A stretch of DNA of 64,000 nucleotides. Source: Litoribaculum gwangyangense (GTDB taxonomy: Bacteria > Bacteroidota > Bacteroidia > Flavobacteriales > Flavobacteriaceae). Made by a program: the position numbers and the translations under genes. Positions 16,658 to 26,137 of the stretch are shown here, one piece after another. A model generated the notes under the pieces. The model ran no database searches and had not been told where the DNA came from. It saw only the letters and a list, made by a program, of their open reading frames with translations. Within the stretch, counting starts at the first letter, position 1; each line of letters starts with the position of its first letter. The stretch lies in the NCBI RefSeq assembly GCF_039543505.1, contig NZ_BAABJW010000005.1, positions 124,001-188,000 of the forward strand, given 5' to 3'.

Positions 16658-17197
16658 TTGATTTCTCAGGAAAATCTCATAAACAAAAACACCTTAAAAC
16701 AAATATTTGATACATATTACGAAGCACTCGTTCAATATGCGAATAAATTTTTGTTTCTTCAAGATGAGTGTGAAGATTTAGTGCAAGATGTTTTTGTTGG
16801 TTTATGGGAAAGTGAAAAAATATTCCTTGATGAAACTTCATTAAAAGTTTACCTATATAAAGCAGTTCGAAACAAATCTTATAATGTTTTGAAGCATAAT
16901 AAAGTTAAAAATAAGTATGCAGAGGGCGCTATTCAAAATTTGGAAGACGATAATTTATTTTTAAAACAAATTCTTGAAGAAGAAATCGTTCGACAATTAT
17001 ATCAGGCTATTGAAATATTGCCATCAAGAAAAAAGGAAATAATCAAAATGAGTCTTAAAGGGATAAAAAATTCAGAAATTGCAGAGAATTTGGGAATAAA
17101 ATTGCAAACGGTTAAAACTTTAAAATCTCAATCTTACAAAATTTTAAAAGAACAGTTTAAAGAATTGGATACAATTATTTATTTTTTGATTATTTGA
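16658..17197 (+). CDS. ECF sigma factor (FecI-like) heading the polysaccharide locus
   Basis: This 179-residue sigma-70 family protein has region 2 around YYEALVQYANKFLFLQDECEDLVQDVFVGLWE and region 4 around KGIKNSEIAENLGIKLQTVKTLKSQSYKIL (helix-turn-helix). It belongs to the Bacteroidota sigma factors that pair with a FecR-type anti-sigma factor and an STN-bearing SusC. It should direct RNA polymerase to the following SusC/SusD operon when the outer-membrane receptor meets its glycan. The start is a TTG (ttgatttct); no ATG precedes region 2. The anti-sigma gene follows after 185 bases. Confidence 0.9.
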   Translation: MISQENLINKNTLKQIFDTYYEALVQYANKFLFLQDECEDLVQDVFVGLWESEKIFLDETSLKVYLYKAVRNKSYNVLKHNKVKNKYAEGAIQNLEDDNLFLKQILEEEIVRQLYQAIEILPSRKKEIIKMSLKGIKNSEIAENLGIKLQTVKTLKSQSYKILKEQFKELDTIIYFLII

Positions 17198-17382
17198 AAT
17201 TTTCAATAAACTTTTAAGTCAATTTTAGCTCAAAATTTAATGAAATTCACCTCTTTATTTTGAAAATTTTAAATAAATAGATTTATTATTTATGCAATAA
17301 TAATCCCCATAATAAAAAATTTCGTAAAAAAATAGCATTTTTAATAGTACCTTTTTAAAACTTAGTTGTTCTATTAATAAAT

Positions 17383-18570
17383 ATGCTAATTAGAATGAAC
17401 GAAATTTTTCCCATATCAAGATTATTAATCAAAAAAAAATTAAATGTTTTAAATGAGCACGATAGGATGCAGTTTAAAAAATTTAATGAGAAATACCCTT
17501 TTTTAAAAGAAGTCAATGTAGAAGATTTATTAGAGGAAATAGAGGCCTATTCTGACATAGATAAAGAACAAGCGTGGAAGTCTATTCAAAATAAGTATCA
17601 AAATAGAAAAAATAAATCCAGATTTGTAATTACAAGAAGGTCATGGTTTAAATATGCCTCGGCAGCTATAGTCGTTGGTATAGTGACTACTTTTTTATTT
17701 AAAAAAGAAATTTTCCAATCAAAGGAAGAAATTACCCCAATAATAGTTAACACCAATCAGGATATTATTTATCCTGGAACCGATAAAGCTACCTTGACTT
17801 TAGGAGATGGTTCTGTGGTTGCTTTAGAAAAAGGAAATGATTTTGAAACAAAAAGTGCTCATAGTGATGGTCAAAAAATTATATATAACCATGAAAATAA
17901 GAACACCTCTAAAATCACTTATAATTATCTTACTATTCCAAGAGGAGGACAGTTCTATTTAAGATTATCTGATGGAACACAAGTTTGGCTAAATTCTGAA
18001 TCTCAATTGAAGTACCCAGTAAGTTTCAATGAAGGAGAAACGCGCGTTGTGGAATTGATTTATGGTGAAGCGTATTTTGATGTTTCTCCAAGTAACGAAA
18101 ATAAAGGTTCAAGATTTAAAGTACTTAATAAGTTGCAAGAAGTTGAGGTACTAGGTACAGAGTTCAACATAAAGGCCTATAATGACGATTTTAACATTTA
18201 CACCACTTTAGTTGAGGGTGAAGTAGCTGTTACTTCTGGCGAGCAAAGCAAAAAACTAAGCCCTAATCATCAGACAAAGCTCCATTTGGAGAGTCATAAA
18301 ATTACTGTTCACGATGTAGATGCTAAGTCTGAGACATCATGGAGAAATGGCGTTTTTAGTTTTAGGGAAAAACCTCTAAAGGATATAATGAAGGTCATTT
18401 CGAGATGGTATGATGTAAATGTGGTTTTTGAAAATAAAGATCTTGAAAGTATTACATTTAAAGGGGTGCTTGGTAAAAATCAAGATTTAGAAACCATTTT
18501 AGAAACTATTAAAAACTTAAGTATAATTAAAAACTATGAAATACATGGAAAACAAATAATATTAAAATAA
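17383..18570 (+). CDS. FecR-type anti-sigma factor
   Basis: This 395-residue inner-membrane regulator has a cytoplasmic N-terminal part (residues 1-85, binding the sigma factor), one membrane helix at about 86-106 (WFKYASAAIVVGIVTTFLF), a periplasmic FecR domain with LTIPRGGQFYLRLSDGTQVWLNS and VLGTEFNIKAYND, and a C-terminal DUF4974/STN-like domain (about 325-395, PLKDIMKVISRWYDVNVVFE). It transmits the signal from the STN domain of the neighbouring SusC to the sigma factor. Starting at the ATG at 17383 or the one at 17395 makes no functional difference. Confidence 0.92.
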   Translation: MLIRMNEIFPISRLLIKKKLNVLNEHDRMQFKKFNEKYPFLKEVNVEDLLEEIEAYSDIDKEQAWKSIQNKYQNRKNKSRFVITRRSWFKYASAAIVVGIVTTFLFKKEIFQSKEEITPIIVNTNQDIIYPGTDKATLTLGDGSVVALEKGNDFETKSAHSDGQKIIYNHENKNTSKITYNYLTIPRGGQFYLRLSDGTQVWLNSESQLKYPVSFNEGETRVVELIYGEAYFDVSPSNENKGSRFKVLNKLQEVEVLGTEFNIKAYNDDFNIYTTLVEGEVAVTSGEQSKKLSPNHQTKLHLESHKITVHDVDAKSETSWRNGVFSFREKPLKDIMKVISRWYDVNVVFENKDLESITFKGVLGKNQDLETILETIKNLSIIKNYEIHGKQIILK

Positions 18571-18675
18571 AAACAAAGGGAACAAAGTTCATACCGTGGA
18601 AAGTAGATGACTTAATCCCCTTTTTTTAAGTTACCAATTAATTAAAAGTTTAACCAACTAATAACTGACAAATTT

Positions 18676-21600
18676 ATGAAAATTAAACTAAACTATGTCC
18701 TTCTTTTAGTGAGAAGGAAGTCATTAATTTACATTATGAGAACCTTTATTTTCTTATGCTTTACTGTGGCTTTCAGTATTACACCAAATAATGTATTATC
18801 TCAAAATGCTAAAATCAGTATTCAAAATGATCAATACTTGTCCGTGGATGAAGTTTTTGATTTGATTATGCAGCAAACAGATTACAAATTTATTTACCAA
18901 GAAGGTATTTTTAATGATTACCCGAAAATAGAAGTTAAAAAGGGAATTATTCGAGCAAATGATCTATTGGCAAAAAGTTTATCTAATGGGAATTTTACCG
19001 TAAGTGTGGGAACAGATAACACAGTGATTGTTAAGAGGAAAAAAGAGATTTTAGAACTACAACCATTTATTGTTAATGGAATCGTTTCAGACCAAACAGG
19101 ACAACCCTTACCAGGAGCCAATATTTTAGAAAAGGGAACTAGTAATGGTTCACAAACTGACTTCGATGGTAAATTTTCACTTGAAGTAAGCAGTGAAAAT
19201 GCCATATTAGTGGTTTCATATCTTGGATTTTTAACTCAAGAGATTCCGGTGAATGGGCAAAATGCCATGTCTATAAATTTAGTTGAAGACGCGGCCGACT
19301 TGGACGAAATTATTGTTATAGGTTATGGTACTGCTAAAAAGAGTGACTTAACTGGAGCGGTAACACGATTAGACGCTACCAAGTATGAAAATCAATCTGC
19401 CACCAATATAGTGGAACTCCTTAATGGTACGGTAGCAGGTTTTAATTCAACACAAGGTGCAACCGCTGCTGGTGGGGGTTCCTTAGAAATAAGGGGTGCT
19501 AACTCGCTAACGGCCAGTACTGAGCCTTTGATTGTTTTGGATGGAGTGATTTACAGAGGATCGCTTTTAGATATAAATCCTAACGATGTTGCATCCGTAG
19601 ATGTATTAAAAGATGCGAGTTCTGTTGCCGTTTATGGAGCGCAAGGTGCTAATGGTGTTGTAATTATAACCACAAAAAAAGGAACCGATAAAATTAAAGT
19701 CAACTTAGCTTTTGAAACTGGGATATCTGATATAGCAAATCATGTGAGACCATTCAATGCCCAAGAATACTTAAATTTTAGGAGAGATCACTCCATTCAG
19801 GTGGATCCTGGAGCACCTGAGGCTTTTTATCAAAATCCGAATAATTTACCTTCAGGGTTAACTCTAGACCAATGGAGAAATTACAACAATAATCCAAATG
19901 CAGATGACACTCTGGAATGGTTAAACAGGTTGAATTTCTTTGATGAGGAAATTGATAACTACATCAATGGCAGAACTACCAACTGGTATGATAAAGTAAC
20001 CCAAACGGGTATTCGCCAATCAGCAGATGTCAATGTTTCTGGTAAAACGGATAACACTTCTTTTTTCTTGTCCTTTGGATATACTGATAACGAAGGGGTT
20101 ATAGTAGGTGATGAATTTAAAGCATATCGTACTCGTGTAAATCTGGAAACAGAAATTAATGACTGGTTTAGCTTTGGTGTAAATGCACAATTTTCTAGCC
20201 GTGACTTTAGTGCGGTACCTGCTGAGTTTGATTTTACGAACGGTAATAGGAGTGTTTTTAGAGTTAGTCCGTATGGAACTGATATTGATCAAAATGGAGA
20301 TTTTGTGCTTATACCGCATGGTTATGCGTTATCTCAAAACCCATTGGCAGACCATTATGCCAAACAAGAAGAAGACATTAGAAATGGACTCTTTGGTGTT
20401 CTTTATGCAAATATTAAGCTCCCATATGGGTTTAATTTTAAAATATCTTACCAAAACCGTTTCGACTTTGATAAAAACTATGAGTTTTTCCCATCCAGTA
20501 CTAGAATTCAAGGTTTGGGCCTTGGTAGTAGAACAGATTTCTATCAGCACGAATGGATGGTAGATAATATTTTAAGTTGGAATAAAGAATTTGGTGATCA
20601 TGCCTTCGATGCCACGTTCCTATGGAATGTTGAAGAATTATCAAGTACTAGGTCATTTCAAGAAGCTTCTGATTTTGCTCCTAACGAAAATTTAGGATTT
20701 AATGGGCTTCAGTTAGGAAATCCTGAATTTCTTGTGGTCGATAATAATGATCTTACAAGACGTGGAGATGCTCTTATGGCAAGGGTAAACTACAGATATA
20801 TGGATAAGTATTTGCTAACTGCATCGGTAAGAAGAGATGGTTTTTCTGCTTTTGGAGAAAGAAATCCAAGAGCTACATTTCCAGCGGCAGCATTGGGTTG
20901 GGTTATCTCTAAAGAATCCTTTTTTCCTAAGGGAGATTTTGTAAACAACCTTAAGCTAAGGTTTTCATGGGGTGAAAACGGAAATAGATCTATAGGTACT
21001 TATGCTGCTTTAGCACGTCTTAATAGCAACCAATATTTAACCTTAAATGGAGTTGCACAAGGTGTTATTTTTGGAGGCACTTTAGCCAATCCTAATTTGC
21101 GATGGGAGCAGACCGAAGCCTTTAATCTTGGTCTTGATTTTGGCTTATTAAAAAATAGGATTAATGGAACAGTGGAAGTTTATAAAGCCAATACCACAGA
21201 CCTCTTGGTAAACAGAGGATTACCTGCAATTTCTGGATTCACAGATGTAAACACAAATATCGGTGAAGTGGAGAACAAAGGGATAGAAATATCCATTAAT
21301 TCTATCAATGTCAACAAACCTAATTTCAGGTGGAATTCTGGTGTGGTATTTTCTTTAAACCGTAACAAAATTATTGATCTTTTTGGAGATACTGAAACTG
21401 TTACAATAAATGGTCAAGAAGTTACCCGACCTGTAAGTGATATTCAAAACGGTTGGTTTGTTGGACAAGATATTGATGTCATTTGGGGTTATAAGATAAC
21501 AGGGGTGTGGCAGCAAGGTCAAGAAGCAGATGCAGCTTTATTTGGTCAGGTGCCAGGAGATTATAAGGCAGAAGATGTTAATGGAGATGAACAATTTACA

Positions 21601-22089
21601 CAACTTGAGGATAAACAGTTTATTGGGTATACCACTCCACGCTGGCGATTGGGTATTAGAAACGATTTTACATTTCTTAAAAACTTCACCCTATCCACAT
21701 TTTTAAGAGGTGAGTTTGGCCATAAGGGTAGGTTAAACCAATTAACCCATGCAAGAACAGCTATTTACGATCGTATTAACACCTATAACCTACCGTATTG
21801 GTCTGCTGAAAACCCATCCAATGAGTATGGTAGTTTATTACAAAACGATCAGGCTTTTGAAACGGGTCTTGATGTCTATAGAAACCGCTCTTACTTGAGA
21901 GTACAGGATGTTAGCTTGTCTTATACTTTCCCGAAAAAACTATTGGATAAAACCAAATTTGATAGTGCAAGTATTTATGCTTCTGTAAGGAATTTGTACA
22001 CATTTACGGACTGGGAAGGCTTAGACCCGGAGTCTGATAGCACGCCTTTACCACGTATTTTTTCCTTTGGATTTAGATTTAGTCTTTAA
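18676..22089 (+). CDS. SusC/RagA TonB-dependent transporter with STN signalling domain
   Basis: This is an outer-membrane importer for oligosaccharides, working with the SusD lipoprotein encoded next. Signal region: about residues 1-43 (RRKSLIYIMRTFIFLCF pattern). STN domain: about 46-118. Carboxypeptidase-like beta-sandwich: about 132-215 (GIVSDQTGQPLPGANILEKG). Plug: about 225-335 (LEIRGANSLTASTEPLIVLDG and GAQGANGVVIITTKKG). The C-terminal 22-strand barrel ends in FGFRFSL. At 1137 residues it is longer than ordinary SusC because of the STN domain, which fits control by the adjacent sigma/anti-sigma pair. Loops include EF-hand-like DVNGDEQFTQLED, a usual calcium-type motif in SusC. The ATG at 18676 gives the long basic N-terminus typical of this class. 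Confidence 0.95.
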   Translation: MKIKLNYVLLLVRRKSLIYIMRTFIFLCFTVAFSITPNNVLSQNAKISIQNDQYLSVDEVFDLIMQQTDYKFIYQEGIFNDYPKIEVKKGIIRANDLLAKSLSNGNFTVSVGTDNTVIVKRKKEILELQPFIVNGIVSDQTGQPLPGANILEKGTSNGSQTDFDGKFSLEVSSENAILVVSYLGFLTQEIPVNGQNAMSINLVEDAADLDEIIVIGYGTAKKSDLTGAVTRLDATKYENQSATNIVELLNGTVAGFNSTQGATAAGGGSLEIRGANSLTASTEPLIVLDGVIYRGSLLDINPNDVASVDVLKDASSVAVYGAQGANGVVIITTKKGTDKIKVNLAFETGISDIANHVRPFNAQEYLNFRRDHSIQVDPGAPEAFYQNPNNLPSGLTLDQWRNYNNNPNADDTLEWLNRLNFFDEEIDNYINGRTTNWYDKVTQTGIRQSADVNVSGKTDNTSFFLSFGYTDNEGVIVGDEFKAYRTRVNLETEINDWFSFGVNAQFSSRDFSAVPAEFDFTNGNRSVFRVSPYGTDIDQNGDFVLIPHGYALSQNPLADHYAKQEEDIRNGLFGVLYANIKLPYGFNFKISYQNRFDFDKNYEFFPSSTRIQGLGLGSRTDFYQHEWMVDNILSWNKEFGDHAFDATFLWNVEELSSTRSFQEASDFAPNENLGFNGLQLGNPEFLVVDNNDLTRRGDALMARVNYRYMDKYLLTASVRRDGFSAFGERNPRATFPAAALGWVISKESFFPKGDFVNNLKLRFSWGENGNRSIGTYAALARLNSNQYLTLNGVAQGVIFGGTLANPNLRWEQTEAFNLGLDFGLLKNRINGTVEVYKANTTDLLVNRGLPAISGFTDVNTNIGEVENKGIEISINSINVNKPNFRWNSGVVFSLNRNKIIDLFGDTETVTINGQEVTRPVSDIQNGWFVGQDIDVIWGYKITGVWQQGQEADAALFGQVPGDYKAEDVNGDEQFTQLEDKQFIGYTTPRWRLGIRNDFTFLKNFTLSTFLRGEFGHKGRLNQLTHARTAIYDRINTYNLPYWSAENPSNEYGSLLQNDQAFETGLDVYRNRSYLRVQDVSLSYTFPKKLLDKTKFDSASIYASVRNLYTFTDWEGLDPESDSTPLPRIFSFGFRFSL

Positions 22090-22107
22090 TAAAAAACATA
22101 TGAAATT

Positions 22108-23901
22108 ATGAAAAGTAAGTTTAAATATTTTACAATATTAATTTTGGCCTTAATAGTAATCGTCTCATGTGATGACGAATATTTAGAACCCCAGCCTTTA
22201 TCGTTCTTGTCGCCAGAAAATACCCTGGTAGACGCGGCAGGTTTTGATGCTTTATTAATTACTTTGAGAAAAGAACTTAGATGGGAATACGACGGTGACC
22301 GCAGTGGTATTGCATCACAATTAATTACCACCGATTTAGGTTTTGCACCGGCAAGAAACACGATTGTGCCTCGAAATTTGCCCTTGCAGTTTACACCTAA
22401 TGACGATGGAGGGTATACAATGCTAGATTATTTTGATAGAGCTTATTCAAGGTCTATTAGTACAGCAAATTTACTTATTTTCTATGCTGAAGGAGCCGAT
22501 TTAGAATCTGAAGATGAGAGAAATAGAATTATTGCAGCGGCCTACTTTCACAGATCTTACTGGTATTACCAACTAGTTCACCTTTATGGTGACGTACCAT
22601 TTGTGGGACAAGTAATTACTGGACCCAAATTAGATTATTTTACCCATGCCAGAAAAACGGTTTTGGATAAAATTGAAGAAGATATGGAGTTCGCAGTACA
22701 GTGGTTGCCAGAAGCTAATGTAGAGGGTGCAGAAACTAAATGGGCAGGGTATCACCTGCTTACTAAAATTCAATTGGCCAATAGTCATTTTTCAGAGGCA
22801 ATAGCGTCAGCAACCCAAGTTATAGATGGGCCATTTTCGTTAGTAACTGATAGATTTGGTGTTAATAGCGGAGATTCAAGTAGAAATGTGATATGGGATT
22901 TAGCAAGACCCGATAATATTTTCGACGGAGCCAACACTGAAACCATACTAGGTTTTTTAGATAGATTTGAAGCACCTGAAAATGCGAATAGTGATGGTAC
23001 AGGTCGTGCCACGATGCGAGATTATGTACCTGCATGGTGGAACGGTGGTGTTAGGGATGGCAATGGGGCAAGAGGAAGTATTGATAGGATAGGTGGTGTT
23101 TGGACAACAATGGCTGATACTATAGGTAGAGGAAATGGATGGTCCAGAGGAACCCCCTATTACATCTATGAAATGTGGGATGATTCCAATGATTTAAGAC
23201 GTAGCGACGCTAACTGGGTGGATAAGGATGAACTTGTTTATAATAATCCAAGTTCGGCAGATTACCTGCAGCCAGTAAATCCAAATAATTTTGGAAGTCC
23301 AGCTCAAGACTCTTTGCAGTTTTATTATGCCTTCCCACAATACAAAACATTCATTCCTCATAATGATTTGGATGATTCAAGACCCGATGGTGGGCAAGGT
23401 AATGGTTATATTTACCGTTTAGCAGAAACCTATTTACTGCGTGCAGAGGCCAATTATTGGTTAGGTAATACGGGTGCCGCTGCAGATGATATTAATGAAG
23501 TTAGAAATAGGGCACAAGCGTCCCTTATAACTGCGGGTGATGTAACTATAGAGAAGATTTTGGAGGAACGTGCCAAAGAACTGTACACCGAGGAACCTAG
23601 AAAAGTAGAATTAACTCGTGTTGCCTTGATTATGGCCGATAATAATCTTAATGGCTATTCTATAAATAACATTTCACAAAATAATTTTTATTACGACCAT
23701 GTTATAGATAAAAACATTTTCTATCAGATTGGTAGTACAATTAGAGGTGTTAAGGCAACCATTGAACCACACTTTATTTTCTGGCCAATTCCATCTGTAA
23801 CAATAACCAATAATTCTCAGGGTATTATTAACCAAAATGAAGGATTCCCTGGTGCAGAGCAAAATATACCACCGTTAACAGTTATAGACGATAGACAGTA
23901 A
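22108..23901 (+). CDS. SusD/RagB glycan-binding lipoprotein
   Basis: This 597-residue surface lipoprotein (lipobox IVIVSC, Cys at residue 21) forms the lid on the preceding SusC. The N-terminal SusD-like part has AAYFHRSYWYYQLVHLYGDVPFV, the TPR-like helix pair. The C-terminal part has RLAETYLLRAEANYWLGNTGAAADDINEVRNRA and ends with IPSVTITNNSQGIINQNEGF, a standard SusD ending. It binds poly- or oligosaccharide and loads it into SusC. It starts 18 bases after the SusC stop. A strong hairpin follows the gene, so SusCD may be expressed more highly than the enzymes downstream. Confidence 0.95.
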   Translation: MKSKFKYFTILILALIVIVSCDDEYLEPQPLSFLSPENTLVDAAGFDALLITLRKELRWEYDGDRSGIASQLITTDLGFAPARNTIVPRNLPLQFTPNDDGGYTMLDYFDRAYSRSISTANLLIFYAEGADLESEDERNRIIAAAYFHRSYWYYQLVHLYGDVPFVGQVITGPKLDYFTHARKTVLDKIEEDMEFAVQWLPEANVEGAETKWAGYHLLTKIQLANSHFSEAIASATQVIDGPFSLVTDRFGVNSGDSSRNVIWDLARPDNIFDGANTETILGFLDRFEAPENANSDGTGRATMRDYVPAWWNGGVRDGNGARGSIDRIGGVWTTMADTIGRGNGWSRGTPYYIYEMWDDSNDLRRSDANWVDKDELVYNNPSSADYLQPVNPNNFGSPAQDSLQFYYAFPQYKTFIPHNDLDDSRPDGGQGNGYIYRLAETYLLRAEANYWLGNTGAAADDINEVRNRAQASLITAGDVTIEKILEERAKELYTEEPRKVELTRVALIMADNNLNGYSINNISQNNFYYDHVIDKNIFYQIGSTIRGVKATIEPHFIFWPIPSVTITNNSQGIINQNEGFPGAEQNIPPLTVIDDRQ

Positions 23902-23920
23902 TAGTTTGAGTTAGTTTTTG

Positions 23921-23968
23921 GGTAGTTTCAGATATTTCTTACTGATAATATTTGAAACTACCATTTTT
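23921..23968 (+). terminator. Hairpin after the first SusC/SusD pair
   Basis: The 16-base arms GGTAGTTTCAGATATT (23921-23936) and AATATTTGAAACTACC (23947-23962) pair with one G-T around a 10-base loop and are followed by ATTTTT. It could end the SusCD transcript or act as a partial terminator or 3'-stabilising stem between SusCD and the enzyme genes. Confidence 0.7.
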
Positions 23969-24008
23969 AAAATTGATAAATAATAAAGAATATTAGTAAA
24001 TATAGATA

Positions 24009-24746
24009 ATGCTTTTTCGAAAAAGTTTTAAGTTTCTAATTCTTAGTGTCATTATCTTTTTGTCAATTTTTTCATGCATTAAAGTTAACAAGAACCATCA
24101 AGAACTGGATGGTATACTCTATGATATAGACTTTAATGAATTAGAGGATTTGAACTATTTTAAATCTGAAACCGAAATCAGTGATGATGAGGTCTCCGTA
24201 AAAAATAGTTGTCTAGATATTGATGCCATTAAAGGTGCAACCGTTTGGTTCAAGAATAAATTGGTGGCCCCTGTAAAAATTGAATATACAGCTGTAGTTA
24301 TAGACCAAGGGGGGGCTAATGATAGGGTAAGTGATCTAAATTGCTTTTTTATGGCTATAGATCCAAATTGTCCTTCAAATATTTTGGAATGTGCTGATAG
24401 TATTCGTTCTGGTCGTTTTGGAGATTATCATAGACTTAGAACGTATTATGTAGGTTATGGTGGGCACGACAATACTACAACTAGGATGCGCAGATACACA
24501 GGATATAATGGTGAAAGACCTCTGTTGAAAAATCACGATTTGAGATTTCCTCATATTATTGAACCGAACAAGCCTATTAAAGTTGAAATCATGGTACAAA
24601 AAGAAATTATAACTTATTCTCACAATGATAATATCATTTTCAAAATGAATGATACATTAGCCTATAATGAAGGTTGGTTCGGATTCAGAACTGTCAGAAA
24701 CCACATGCAAATATTGGATTTAAAAATAACAAACTTAAACCCTTAA
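24009..24746 (+). CDS. Lipoprotein resembling DUF6250/YesU-type jelly-roll proteins
   Basis: This 245-residue protein has an N-terminal signal with a lipobox (LSIFSC, Cys at about 25). The mature part looks like a concanavalin-type beta sandwich: GATVWFKNKLVAPVKIEYTAV, DLNCFFMAID, a central DYHRLRTYYVGYGGHDNTTTRMRRY and a closing GWFGFRTVRNHMQILDLKI. This pattern resembles DUF6250 and YesU-like proteins that occur with pectin- and algal-polysaccharide loci. Whether it is a lyase, a hydrolase accessory or a binding protein cannot be told. It lies two bases upstream of the DUF1080 gene, so the two are co-transcribed. Confidence 0.55.
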   Translation: MLFRKSFKFLILSVIIFLSIFSCIKVNKNHQELDGILYDIDFNELEDLNYFKSETEISDDEVSVKNSCLDIDAIKGATVWFKNKLVAPVKIEYTAVVIDQGGANDRVSDLNCFFMAIDPNCPSNILECADSIRSGRFGDYHRLRTYYVGYGGHDNTTTRMRRYTGYNGERPLLKNHDLRFPHIIEPNKPIKVEIMVQKEIITYSHNDNIIFKMNDTLAYNEGWFGFRTVRNHMQILDLKITNLNP

Positions 24747-24748
24747 AA

Positions 24749-26137
24749 ATGAAATTTAAAAAAAAGCACATGTATTTCAAAGGATTAATAGCGATAGCTT
24801 TTATAACCTTCTGTAGTAAAGTTTACAGTCAAAATTGGGAAATCCTATTTAACGGAAAAGATCTCAAAGGTTGGAAAGTTGTTGGAGGAACTGCTCCCTA
24901 CATAGTAAAAGATGGCATTATTACGGGCACTTCAAAAAACGAAAAACTTAATACATTTTTATGTACAGAAAAATTATATTCAGATTTTATTTTGGAGTTA
25001 GAAATATTTCTTCCCAATGTGTTAAATTCTGGTGTGCAATTTAGAAGCAATACGAGACAAGAAGATAACGGAACAAGGGTATTTGGATACCAATGCGAAG
25101 TAGACCCAACACCTCGAAAATGGACGGGAGGTATCTATGATGAAGGTAGAAGAAAATGGTTATATCCTTTATCAAGAAATCCAAAAGCTCAAAATGCATT
25201 TCTAATGGCTACATGGAACACGATACGAATTGAAGCCTATGGGAATGAAATCAATACGTTTATAAATGGGCAACATTCTAGTAGAATGGTAGATGATATG
25301 ACGTCTGCTGGATTTATAGGTTTGCAAGTACATCGTGTAAAAGAAGAGGAGGTTGGAAGAAAAGTAATGTGGAAGAACATACGTATTATAACCGATAACG
25401 TTCAAGAGCATCTTACAACGGCAAATCCTGAAGTGCCCGAAGTAAGTTACCTTAAAAATGAGTTGACCCCATGGGAAAAAGATCATGGTTTTAGATTACT
25501 TTGGGATGGTGAAACTACCAATGGTTGGAGAGGCGCTAAATTAGATGGTTTTCCTGATAATGGTTGGACTATAAATAATGGTGAGCTAACTATTGAAGCT
25601 ACAGATGGTGGCGAATCAACTGGTCCTGGTGATATTGTTACAACCAAAATGTATAGTGACTTTGAGTTAGAACTTGAATTCAAAATTACTGAAGGTGCAA
25701 ATAGTGGAATCAAATATTTTGTAGACCCTGAATTGAACAAGGGTTCAGGCTCAGCTATTGGTTGTGAGTTTCAAATTTTGGATGATAAAAACCATCCAGA
25801 TGCAAAAATGGGTACTTTGGGGAATAGAACCATTGGGTCGCTATATGATTTGATTACGGCAACAAATCTTTCTACCAAAGGCAGAAACAAAGATTTCAAG
25901 GGTATTGGCGAATGGAACAAAGCAAGAATTGTTTCTAAAGATGGAAAAGTTGAGCATTGGTTAAACAATGAAAAAGTAATAGAGTACGATCGTTTTTCAC
26001 AAATGTTTGAAGCGTTGGTAAATTATAGTAAATACCAACAATGGCCAAATTTTGGAAGATGGCCAGAAGGCACCATTTTATTACAAGACCACGGTAACGA
26101 AGTAAGTTTTAGAAGTATTAAAATAAAAGAATTATAA
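24749..26137 (+). CDS. Secreted tandem DUF1080 (3-keto-glycoside hydrolase-like) protein
   Basis: This 462-residue protein has a signal peptide (residues 1-27, ending KVYSQ) and two DUF1080 beta-sandwich domains. Domain 1, about 28-225, opens NWEILFNGKDLKGWKVVGG; domain 2, about 245-462, opens GFRLLWDGETTNGWRGAKLDG. Both carry the family pattern of LE.E....NSGV/IKF, GCE.Q and LQ.H/QDHG. DUF1080 proteins are described as 3-keto-disaccharide hydrolases that act on glycosides already oxidised at C3. The next two genes encode exported oxidoreductases able to make such keto sugars, so a joint pathway is likely. The ATG at 24749 is chosen over a GTG 75 bases upstream inside the previous gene because it puts the signal peptide at the N-terminus. 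Confidence 0.85.
   Translation: MKFKKKHMYFKGLIAIAFITFCSKVYSQNWEILFNGKDLKGWKVVGGTAPYIVKDGIITGTSKNEKLNTFLCTEKLYSDFILELEIFLPNVLNSGVQFRSNTRQEDNGTRVFGYQCEVDPTPRKWTGGIYDEGRRKWLYPLSRNPKAQNAFLMATWNTIRIEAYGNEINTFINGQHSSRMVDDMTSAGFIGLQVHRVKEEEVGRKVMWKNIRIITDNVQEHLTTANPEVPEVSYLKNELTPWEKDHGFRLLWDGETTNGWRGAKLDGFPDNGWTINNGELTIEATDGGESTGPGDIVTTKMYSDFELELEFKITEGANSGIKYFVDPELNKGSGSAIGCEFQILDDKNHPDAKMGTLGNRTIGSLYDLITATNLSTKGRNKDFKGIGEWNKARIVSKDGKVEHWLNNEKVIEYDRFSQMFEALVNYSKYQQWPNFGRWPEGTILLQDHGNEVSFRSIKIKEL

Noticed and set aside
20183..20563. A 126-codon open frame inside the first SusC gene in another frame
   Set aside because: It lies wholly within a well-supported SusC barrel and its translation resembles no family.
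22086..22361. A minus-strand open frame across the SusC-SusD junction
   Set aside because: It is antisense to the SusD signal region and has no coding character beyond being open.
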